Assembly: GCA_963759175.1 (NCBI GenBank)
Contig: CAVWXP010000010.1
Coordinates: 124,001 to 188,000 of the forward strand
Source: SZUA-442 sp963759175
Lineage (GTDB): Bacteria > Actinomycetota > Acidimicrobiia > Spongiisociales > UBA5794
Length of the DNA: 64,000 nucleotides
Direction: 5' to 3'
Numbering within the stretch: the first letter of the stretch is position 1; each line of letters opens with the position of its first letter. Below, in pieces: positions 34,587-49,200 of this stretch. The notes beneath the pieces are model-generated. The model did not search any database. It worked only from the letters and a program-made list of their open reading frames with translations, and was not told where the DNA came from. The position numbers and the translations under genes are program-made.

Positions 34587-35192
34587 CTACTTGGAGTAGA
34601 GCTCGACGATGAGTTGTTCCTTGATGTCCGTGTCGATCATCTCGCGGGAGGGCATCGCATCGATCGTGATCGATCGCTCACCCGTGTTGACGGTGATCCA
34701 TTCGGGGACCTGTCGTCCGACCGTGTCGATGGCGTGTTGGATGGGCAGGATGTCCTGGCTCCGCTCCTTCACGGTCACCACGTCGCCGGCCCGGACCTCG
34801 TATGAGGGGATGTCGACCTTCTTGCCGTTGACCAGGAAGTGCCCATGGTTGACGAGCTGGCGGGCCTGGGGCCTCGTGTTCGCCAGGGCTGCCCGATACA
34901 CGACGTTGTCGAGCCTCGTCTCCAGGATCACGAGCAGGTTGGTACCCGTGATACCGCTCTTCTTCGCAGCGTTCTTGTAGTACTTGCGGAACTGCTTCTC
35001 GAGCACGCCGTACATGAAGCGGAGCTTCTGCTTCTCGCGGAGCTGGATCTGGTACTGGGACTCGCGGATGCGGCCCCGACCATGCTGGCCCGGCGGATAC
35101 GGTCGCCGATCGAAGTACTTCGCCTTGTTCTCGTCGAGGAGTTGGCGAGCGCGTCGGCTGCGCTTCGTCCTCGGTCCGGTGTAGCGCGCCAT
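34587..35192 (-). CDS. rpsD: Ribosomal protein S4
   Basis: The 201-residue protein has MARYTGPRTKRSRRARQLL, the KYFDRRPYPPGQHGRGR segment and an S4 domain with RLDNVVYRAALANTRPQARQ. No zinc cysteines are present (C-minus form). rpsK ends two bases before it. Confidence 0.97.
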   Translation of the reverse strand: MARYTGPRTKRSRRARQLLDENKAKYFDRRPYPPGQHGRGRIRESQYQIQLREKQKLRFMYGVLEKQFRKYYKNAAKKSGITGTNLLVILETRLDNVVYRAALANTRPQARQLVNHGHFLVNGKKVDIPSYEVRAGDVVTVKERSQDILPIQHAIDTVGRQVPEWITVNTGERSITIDAMPSREMIDTDIKEQLIVELYSK

Positions 35193-35194
35193 GG

Positions 35195-35692
35195 TTAACG
35201 CCCCTTCCGCTTCTTGGGGCGACAGCCGTTGTGCGGGACGGGGGTCACGTCCTTGATGCCCGTGATCTCGATCCCCATGTTCTGGAGGGTACGGATGGCC
35301 GTCTCACGGCCCGAACCTGAACCGCGAACGATGACATCGAGCTTGCGGATCCCCATCTCGCCGGCTTTGCGTGCTGCCTGCTCGGCTGCCACCTGCGCCG
35401 CATAGGGAGTCGACTTGCGGGAGCCCTTGAACCCCACCGAGCCACCCGAGGTCCAGGCGGCGACCTTGCCGTCCTGGTCGGTGATCGTCAGGATCGTGTT
35501 GTTGAAGGTCGCCTTGATGTGCACCTGACCGTGCGAGATCATCCGCTTGCCGCGGCGACGCCGGGCGGGAGCGACTTCCTCGGTCGCCGTCGGAGCGGCT
35601 TCCTCGGGGGCCTCGGCCTGAGGAGCGGCTTCCTCGGGGGCCTCGGCCTGAGGAGCGACGTCCGCTTGGATATCGGTGTCTGCTGTGGTCAT
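35195..35692 (-). CDS. rpsK: Ribosomal protein S11 with acidic N-terminal extension
   Basis: The S11 core begins near residue 45 (KRMISHGQVHIKATFNNTIL) and ends with PHNGCRPKKRKGR as usual. Ahead of it is an extension of about 44 residues that contains two exact copies of QAEAPEEAAP (residues 15-24 and 25-34), copied at DNA level as a 30-base direct repeat. The total is 165 residues, against about 130 for typical S11. Its stop overlaps nothing; its start overlaps the rpsM stop by one base. Confidence 0.95.
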   Translation of the reverse strand: MTTADTDIQADVAPQAEAPEEAAPQAEAPEEAAPTATEEVAPARRRRGKRMISHGQVHIKATFNNTILTITDQDGKVAAWTSGGSVGFKGSRKSTPYAAQVAAEQAARKAGEMGIRKLDVIVRGSGSGRETAIRTLQNMGIEITGIKDVTPVPHNGCRPKKRKGR

Positions 35693-36069
35693 TACTTCGT
35701 GACCTTCTTCTTGCCGGCGATCGCCACACGCTTGCCCTTACGGGTGCGGGCATTCGTGTGGGTGCGTTGACCGCGAACCGGCATGCCGCGACGATGGCGC
35801 AGGCCCTGGTAGCAGCCGATCTCGATCTTCCGCTTGATGTTCTGGGCGGTCTCGCGACGCAGGTCGCCTTCCACCGTGTAGTTCGCGTCGATGAACTGGC
35901 GGATGCGCAGCACCTCGGCATCCGACAGGTCGCGGACCTTCGTGTTGTAATCGATGTCGAGAGCCTCGAGGATCTGCAACGACCTCGAGTGCCCGACGCC
36001 GAACACGTAGGTCAGGCCGATCTCGATTCGCTTGTCCCTCGGGAGGTCGACTCCGGCGATACGAGCCAT
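35692..36069 (-). CDS. rpsM: Ribosomal protein S13
   Basis: The 125-residue protein starts MARIAGVDLPRDKRIEIGLT, has FGVGHSRSLQIL and the tail RGQRTHTNARTRKGK. It begins seven bases after rpmJ. Confidence 0.97.
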   Translation of the reverse strand: MARIAGVDLPRDKRIEIGLTYVFGVGHSRSLQILEALDIDYNTKVRDLSDAEVLRIRQFIDANYTVEGDLRRETAQNIKRKIEIGCYQGLRHRRGMPVRGQRTHTNARTRKGKRVAIAGKKKVTK

Positions 36070-36076
36070 ACGTTCG

Positions 36077-36190
36077 TTACCCCTGACGCTGCTTGTGGCG
36101 AGGGTTCTCGCAGATCACCCAGACGCGGCCATGCCGCCGGATGACCCGACACTTCTCGCACATCTTCTTCGTTGAGGCTGAGACTTTCAT
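36077..36190 (-). CDS. rpmJ: Ribosomal protein L36
   Basis: A 37-residue protein: MKVSASTKKMCEKCRVI at the start, ending NPRHKQRQG. The zinc ligands are Cys11, Cys14, Cys27 and His32, so it is the zinc-binding form. It is first in the alpha operon; infA, usually just upstream, is absent. Confidence 0.95.
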   Translation of the reverse strand: MKVSASTKKMCEKCRVIRRHGRVWVICENPRHKQRQG

Positions 36191-36292
36191 TCGGTGATCC
36201 TGCCTCGATACCTGGTAGGGACGCCGTCCGCCAAGCACCGGGGGATCGAAAGCCGAACACCCATGGTGATTGACGTCTACATCTCGGGAGGA

Positions 36293-36308
36293 CGGGCACG
36301 CGTGCCCG
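36293..36308. promoter_or_regulatory. Perfect 16-bp palindrome in the rpmJ leader
   Basis: CGGGCACGCGTGCCCG is a perfect palindrome. It begins about three bases after the predicted start point of the alpha operon promoter, a position suited to a repressor site or a 5' RNA hairpin. No known operator was recognised. Confidence 0.5.
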
Positions 36309-36317
36309 ACAGTCCGG

Positions 36318-36346
36318 TCGATATCAGCGACGTCGGGTTGTCACAA
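36318..36346 (-). promoter_or_regulatory. Promoter of the rpmJ-rplQ (alpha) operon
   Basis: On the minus strand TTGTGA (36346-36341) and TATCGA (36323-36318) are 17 bp apart. The predicted start near 36311 leaves a leader of about 120 bases before rpmJ. A weaker alternative, TTGGCG with TATCGA 18 bp away, lies closer to the gene. Confidence 0.55.
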
Positions 36347-36369
36347 GAAAACACAGCCGCGCACGGCTG
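36345..36369 (-). terminator. Intrinsic terminator of the lipid module
   Basis: On the minus strand CAGCCG, loop TGCG, CGGCTG is followed by TGTTTTCTT. It lies 82 bases after the lipoprotein-like gene and its U-tract touches the -35 box of the alpha operon promoter. Confidence 0.75.
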
Positions 36370-36450
36370 CTGCAGCAATCATAGGGACACACCGGAATTA
36401 ACGGCAAGTCACGGCCGCCGAAGGGCGGTCGACCCCGTCAGCCGGTCATG

Positions 36451-36963
36451 TCACTTGCTGGTGAGTACGGAGACGCACGCAGAGTCGAGGCCGTCGTTCC
36501 CCACCGCGTAGCAGTCCGTGACCCCCAGGTTGAGGTCGGATCCCTGCCACCACGATGTTCCCCTGATGGCATCGCCGTCGCCGGTGTCGTTCGTGAACGA
36601 CGACGTGCTCCACTCTCCGCCCTGGCCGGCGACCCAGTCCGTGTAGTACGCCACGAGATCCTCGTATCGGTCCCTCGGATACGCCATCGAGACCGAGGCC
36701 CCGTCGTCGGACTGGAAGACGGATTGCACCGAACCCCCATCGGGGAAGGGCACGGGGAAACCGGCCGGGACCTCACCACCGCCGACGGTGATCGATCCAT
36801 CCTCGGTCTGGACCGACACCTGACCCGTGTCGAGGTCGAGGTCGACGTCGGCATCACCTCCGGCAGACTGCTCGATGATCTGTTCGGTGAGCTGCTCGCT
36901 GGCGGCCTGACATGCCGCGGCGAGCAACGCCACGATGGCGACGAGTACGGCCAGACGTCGCAT
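36451..36963 (-). CDS. Putative secreted lipoprotein or exported protein
   Basis: A 170-residue protein of unknown role. The N-terminus MRRLAVLVAIVALLAAACQA is a signal sequence with a lipobox-like Cys. The mature part is acidic with a glycine-rich strand segment (VSVQTEDGSITVGGGEVPAG), then PAGFPVPFPDGGSVQSVF and two cysteines near the end (TDCYAV, SACVSV). ATG 36963 has GGAGG just upstream. It is the last gene of the lipid module, 84 bases after the transferase gene. Confidence 0.75.
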   Translation of the reverse strand: MRRLAVLVAIVALLAAACQAASEQLTEQIIEQSAGGDADVDLDLDTGQVSVQTEDGSITVGGGEVPAGFPVPFPDGGSVQSVFQSDDGASVSMAYPRDRYEDLVAYYTDWVAGQGGEWSTSSFTNDTGDGDAIRGTSWWQGSDLNLGVTDCYAVGNDGLDSACVSVLTSK

Positions 36964-37047
36964 GGATCCCTCCTCGGATCGCGGTCGCGGAACGGCTGCC
37001 CCGATCCTACGCACTCATCGCGGGGGATCGAGAGGAATTCTGGCCCG

Positions 37048-37772
37048 CTACAGGAGCTCCATCCATCGATGCGTGGGAACGGCCGTCGCCAACGGCGAAG
37101 GGTGGACCAGAGCGACCGGCGCATCCGTCGGCACCGCACAAGCGACCGTGAAGACGAATGCGCCATGGCGAATCCACCAGCCCCATTGCGGATCACCCTC
37201 GGCGTCGTCCACGGAGAATGCCTGCCATCCGCCGTCACGAGCGTCACCGAGCGTCACCTCCACGGTCCTGGTGTCACGCCGCAGACCGGTCCGCAGGACC
37301 TTGAGGGCGCTCTCCTTGGCAGACCAGATCAGGTTCGCCAACAGGTCGTGATCGCCATCGGCGACGACCTCCCGCTCCGCTGGAGTGAAGTAGTCGTCGA
37401 CGAACGCCGGGGACCGCGGCTCGACGACCTCGAGGTCACAGCCGATGCGTTCCCGGCCACGACGGATCGCACACACCGCCCAATCGGAACGGTCGGTCAT
37501 CGCGATCACCGCATCGGCGGAGGCACCGTCGATCGTCAACTCCGGAGCGCCGTCTGGCGCGTTCCTCACGGCGATCCTCGCCATCTCGGCACGCGTCTGA
37601 CCCATACCGAAGGCTCTCGCGATGGTCGCCTTGGCGGTCCAACGGCCCAGCCTCGATTCACTTCGGCGCTTCGGGTAGGCCATCGTGGAGAACCGCACAC
37701 GTTCGTACTCGTCGAGCCAGTCGTCGTCGGCAGGCACGTCGTCCATGCCGATCGCATGCCAGCTGATGTCGG

Positions 37773-37776
<4 letters not shown>
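37048..37776 (-). CDS. Sfp-type 4'-phosphopantetheinyl transferase
   Basis: Transfers phosphopantetheine from CoA to carrier domains. The 242-residue protein is of the Sfp class: RFSTMAYPKRRSESRLGRW near the N-terminus, IGCDLEVVEPRS (the metal-binding GxDxE) and WSAKESALKVLRTG (WxxKExxxK). It overlaps the carboxylase stop by four bases (ATGA), which ties it to the synthase operon; its likely targets are the four carrier domains of the synthase. The housekeeping AcpS is encoded separately at 23871-24251. Confidence 0.92.
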
Positions 37777-43290
<5,514 letters not shown>

Positions 43291-43298
<8 letters not shown>

Positions 43299-46200
43299 CG
43301 CCACCCATCGCTCCTCGCACGGGCGCCACGAGGGATTCGTCCATGGCACCGGGCAGGCGCACCGTGCGATACCCGTCGAGCCGGAGGATCGGACCCGCGT
43401 CGGTGACGACCGTGGCGGTGAAGCCGTCGTCCGTTGCCGACACGACGGCTGTTGCCGGGGCCGAATCGGCCCCATCCACCTCGCCATACGTGACGCTGCC
43501 TATCCGCATGGGCAGGGCCATCGCCCCCGTCGTACCGATCTCGAAGGCACCAGCGGTCTGAAAGCACAACTCGAGGAGTCGCGGGTTCGTGATCGTGGCC
43601 CGATCGGCGGGATCGTGGTTCGTCGGGAGGTCCGCAGCGAGGGCCCCACCGATGAGGTCGCCCCGCCGCCAGACATGGTCGAGCACCTGGTAGGTGGGCC
43701 CGTGGAAATACACCTCGTACAGGTCTCCTGCACCGACACCCGCAGCATCATCGGGTATCGGCGGGGTGCTCAGCGACGAACGATGGCTGCGCAGCCTGAC
43801 CTTCCCCGTGAAGTGCACCGTCACGACGGGATCGGGGCTGGTCGGGAGCGTACGCGACCCGAGGAGGGCGCAGTGGGCCACCAGGTCGTCGCCCTCGGGT
43901 GCGAAGCGGGCGGTGACGGTCACCGTCCGCGGTTCGTCCTTGTAGAACTTGAAGGGAGCGAGGAACTCGACGTCCTCGACCGCCGTCACGACGAGATCGT
44001 CCCACGGCAACGACGCCACCTCGGCGAACGCCTCGACACCCATGACCCCCGGCAGGACCGGTGTTCCATCGATCTGATGGTCGAAGAGGAAGCCCTGCCG
44101 GGTGGGGTCGAGGTCGACCGTTGTCGTGAGTCCCTCGTGGACCCCGAACGAGATGACGGTGTCCGCCATGACGGCTGCATCGAGCCGGTGGGTGAACGCC
44201 GCCGGGTCCACGCCCGCCGTCTCCCCCCATTCCTCGGTGAGCATGCCGAGCCGCTGTGCGACGAGCATCTCGCGCGAACCCGACGCTCCGGTGAGCTCCT
44301 CACGGATGAATGGCACTCCGAGGGCGGCAGGCAGCATGTCGATGCCCGCAGCCTTCATGATCGTGGGGATCGATCCGCGGGTGGCCATGCCGATATCGCC
44401 CCACGCGGTCCAGTCGATGGCGAGGCCGATCGTGTCGGGACGCGAGCCCCGGAACGACAACGCGTACTTGCACAAGAGGTCGTTGGCAGCGCTGTAGTCC
44501 GACTGCCCGGCGTTGCCGAATCGGCCCGCGATCGACGAGAAGGCAACCGTTGCTCCGATCTCCGTCCCCGAGAGACCGGCGATCAGGTTGAACCAACCAT
44601 CCGCCTTGACGTCGAAGACGAGGTCGTACTCGGAGCGGTCCTTGTCGGGGAGCAGACGCGAGATCTCGAGCCCCCCGGCATGGAGGAGTACGTCGACACG
44701 CTCGTGCATCCCTGCGATCTCGGCCATCGTCGCCGCCATGGCATCGCCGTCGAGCAGGTTGACGCTGTGGTAGTGCACCGTGCCGCCTGCACCCTCGATG
44801 GCCTCGATGGCGTCGAGGGCCGCACTGGCACGCTCGAGGCGACCCATCTCACGCTCGACGACGGCTGGGGTCGCCCGCTCACCGGATGTCTTCAGCCGCT
44901 CGAAGATGGTCAGACGCAGCGCATCGGGGTCGGACCGGTACGCGGCGAGGTCCTCGCTGTCACGGTCGGGTTGTGGGACGAGGTCCATGAGATGGAAGAC
45001 GCCGCCGCTGGCTGCGGCGAGGTCGGCCGTGATCGCCGAGACGATGCTGCCGGCTGCACCGGTCACGACGAACACCGACTCCGGTCCCAACTGCATCCCG
45101 TCGGGGTGTTCCGGGAGCTGCTCCACACCAAGCCCCAGGGTCCACCGCATCCCATCATCGGTTCGTCCGATCTCGATTGCTCCGGGGTCCACGAGGGTCT
45201 CCTCGATGAGGATGTCCGCGAACGCGGCCGTCTTGCGCGACGCGGGAACGTCGACGACCTTCACGAGCGCCCCCGGGCGTTCGCGTTTGAAGGTCTTGGT
45301 GAAGCCGGACACGGCGCCGCCCATCGGGGAGACCGGCCCGTGCTCGTCGAAGCCGAAGCGGCCCCCGAGTCGGGTCGCCGAGACCAGGAACGTACCGGCC
45401 GCCGCGACATCCTCGTAGAGGTACCTCATGGTCTCGAACAGCAGCTTCACCCTCACACGGAGCTCTTCCCGCCAGGTGTCGAGATCCATGCCCTCGATGG
45501 CACCGTGGGCATCGAGCGCACGGAGCCAGTAGACACCGGTCACCGGCGTGGCTCCCCTCCATGCATCGATGCGGGCGACGAGTTCCTCGGCATCGGGAGC
45601 GTCGTCGACGAGCAGCACCTCGACGCCGCGCTTTACCAATCGATCCGCGAGGGCCGTTCCGACGCCGCCTGCGTCAGCGGCCACGACGACCCTCGAACCC
45701 TCCCCGAGCTCGACGCCGGTGGGGGCGGACACCGAGGCGGGTGGCCGCGCGAGTACGACGGGAACCCGCCGTTCGAGTTCGGTCCCTCCGGAGTGCTCGT
45801 CCATCGGGACGACGCTCGTCGACGCCGACACGGTCTCGGCGGCGGCGGGCGGAGCATCGACGGGGGCCTTCCCTGGAGCGAGGTCGGGCCTTCGCTCGAG
45901 GACGAACCCGATCACCGCACGCAACGTCGGATAATCCCGCAACGCCACCGCATCATCACGCTCGATATCCCACTCACCACGGATCGCCGCAAACATCTCA
46001 GCCTGCTTCACCGTATCGATCCCCAGATCAGCCTCGAGATCCAAATCGAGATCCAACATCTCCGACGGATACCCCGTCTCCCCCGCCACGATCTCCAACA
46101 CCCGATCAGCAACCGGATCACCACCAACCGCACCAGGCGCAACAGCAGCAACAGGCACAGCAGCAGCAGGCGCAGCAGCCAGATCCGGACGACGCTCGAG

Positions 46201-49200
46201 GACGAACCCGATCACCGCACGCAACGTCGGATAATCCCGCAACGCCACCGCATCATCACGCTCGATATCCCACTCACCACGGATCGCCGCAAACATCTCA
46301 GCCTGCTTCACCGTATCGATCCCCAGATCAGCCTCGAGATCCAAATCGAGATCCAACATCTCCGACGGATACCCCGTCTCCCCCGCCACGATCTCCAACA
46401 CCCGATCAGCAACCGGATCACCACCAACCGCACCAGGCGCAACAGCAGCACCAGGCACAGCAGCAGCAGGCGCAGCAGCCAGATCCGGACGACGCTCGAG
46501 GACGAACCCGATCACCGCACGCAACGTCGGATAATCCCGCAACGCCACCGCATCATCACGCTCGATATCCCACTCACCACGGATCGCCGCAAACATCTCA
46601 GCCTGCTTCACCGTATCGATCCCCAGATCAGCCTCGAGATCCAAATCGAGATCCAACATCTCCGACGGATACCCCGTCTCCCCCGCCACGATCTCCAACA
46701 CCCGATCAGCAACCGGATCACCACCAACCGCACCAGGCGCAACAGCAGCAACAGGCACAGCAGCAGCAGGCGCAGCAGCCAGATCCGGACGACGCTCGAG
46801 GACGAACCCGATCACCGCACGCAACGTCGGATAATCCCGCAACGCCACCGCATCATCACGCTCGATATCCCACTCACCACGGATCGCCGCAAACATCTCA
46901 GCCTGCTTCACCGTGTCGATCCCCAGATCAGCCTCGAGATCCAAATCGAGATCCAACATCTCCGACGGATACCCCGTCTCCCCCGCCACGATCTCCAACA
47001 CCCGATCAGCAACCGGATCACCACCAACCGCACCAGGCGCAACAGCAGCAACAGGCACAGCAGCAGCAGGCGCAGCAGCAGACACAGCAGCAGCAGCAGG
47101 TGGGGGCGGCGGCGTGGCGGCAGGCATCGAAGCGACCGACGCCGGTGCCGCCACCGATGGTGCAACGGGTACCACGGCAGGCGTCGGGCGCGCAGGTGCG
47201 CGCACCGGTGCCCCCTGGTCGGCGACCCGCAGCGTGCGCGCAACGATCTCGATCTCGGGGGCGTCGTGTCCGGTGACGCTTGCGAGCCACCTCGCCCATC
47301 GCTCACCGTCGACGATGCGGTAGCCGAAACCGAGTTGATCGATGTCGGGATGACGACCGAGCGGGGACGGAACCGCCCGGTACAACGTCATCGAGACCTG
47401 CGATCCGAACCCGGCGCCCAGTCGCAGGCCGTAGCGCACGGGGTATGAGCCCCCGGTCGACAGGTTCAGCACGCCGAGATCCGGATCCACCTCCTTGTAG
47501 TTGGGCACCTTCGGAACGATCCCGGTCTCCATCGCCTTGATCGCGAGGACATCCTCGACGCCGGTGGCCATCGCGTGTCCCGTGTACCCCTTGGTGTTCG
47601 TGATGACGATCTGGTCGGCCATCGATCCGAACACGTGGCGAAGCGCATCGACCTCGGCCTGGGCGCTTCCTCCCCTGGCCGGCGTGTACGTCTCATGCGA
47701 GACGAACATCGTCTCGGGCGCGATCCGGGATCGATCGATTCCCCACCGATGCTCGGCGGTCGCCACCAGGCCCTCCATGACCTGGCGGATGTGCGAGGGA
47801 TCGAGGCGGCTTCCATGGAAGGCACTGTTGGCCGTGACGGACGAGAGCACCTCGGCGATCGGCAGGATTCCGCGGTCCGCAGCCGATGCGGGGCTCTCGA
47901 CGACGAGCGCGGCCGCCCCCATGCCGAGGATCATTCCGTGACGGCGCCGATCGAACGGTATGGCGGCATCCTCGACGATCTCATCGGTTGCTGCAGCTCC
48001 CACGGCGAGGAAGCCGGACCCGATCCAGCCGAGCATTGCGTCGGTGGTGACATCGTCCGACGAGATGATGATGACCCGAGCGCAGCGCTCCTCGCGGATC
48101 CAGTCCTCGGCGATGGCGACAGCCTGGGTCGTCGATGCGCATGCGGCATTGACCTGCGTGTTCGGACCCCGCGCGCCGATGTACTCGGCGAACTGTGCGT
48201 GTGCGAACGACAGGCTCTTGTACAGGAACCGACGATCGAACACGTAGCCGTCGCGCTCGAGCTCGATGGTGAGCTCATGGATCCGTCGGTCGAGGTCGTC
48301 AGCAAGGACTCCGTCGGCTCTCGCACGGAGCTCCTCGAGCTCGACGAGTCGGTCACGTGCTGCTTTGTCCTCGTTGAAGCGCGTGACTTCGTCGATGAGG
48401 CTCTCCGTGCCGGGGAAGGCGGATGCGAAGATCACCGCCGTGTCGTCCCGCATGGCCTCGGGCAGCATCCACCGCTCGGGGATCTCCGCTCCCGTGGTCG
48501 CCGTCTTGTAGCTCATCACCAATGGGATGCCCGCATCACGCAGAGCGTCGATGCCTGCACCGATGGCGAGCTGGGCGGTGCGGTCGAGCGCTGCTTCCCT
48601 CTCGGCCGGGAACCCGAACTCGTCGGCCAGGCTGACGGTTCCGCCCCTTCCGGCGAGCTTGATCACATCCGCCTGGGTGTCGATCGTCTCGAAGTGGCCA
48701 CCGCCCTCCTTGCTCTTCACCAACCGCGTGATGTGGTGGTCGACGATCTCCTGTCGGCTCTTGAGCGGGATCGCGTCGATGAACTGCTCCCCGTGCAACA
48801 GGCGCGACAGCGCACCTTCCTCGAAGACGCGTTCCATGCCCGGCAGGCCGATGCCTGCACCCGTGATCACGACGGGCGCATCGGGATCCCGGCGAGCCTC
48901 GTGTCCCCGCGTGGGCAAGGACGTCGCTGAGCTCGTCGATCCCCGATAGACGGCGTTGGCCCTGTCGAGGAAATCGGCGAGCAGGTGCCCGAGTTCGGCG
49001 TAGGTCCCATCACCGGTCGCCTCGAGCGACGCGGGCGCACTCGATTCCGGTTCGGTCACGGGCGGGATGGATGGCACGGCTTCCTCCTGAGGAACCTCGA
49101 CGTCGGGAGTGTCGTGCGGCACGTCGTGTGCGACACGGCCGGTTCCCAGGCCGGCGGCGTACATGCCGCACAGCGCCTGGTTGAAGGACACGAGATCCCC

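Noticed and set aside
36012..36299. A 95-codon minus-strand frame considered as infA
   Set aside because: Its residues do not resemble IF-1 and it overlaps rpmJ in another frame.
45895..47080. Regular repeats considered as a CRISPR or satellite array
   Set aside because: Units are 300 bp, contiguous without spacers, and in frame as carrier domains.
45561..47276. A 571-codon plus-strand frame with four 100-residue repeats rich in Gln, Pro, His
   Set aside because: It is the antisense reading of the carrier-domain repeats with no start context and no recognisable fold.
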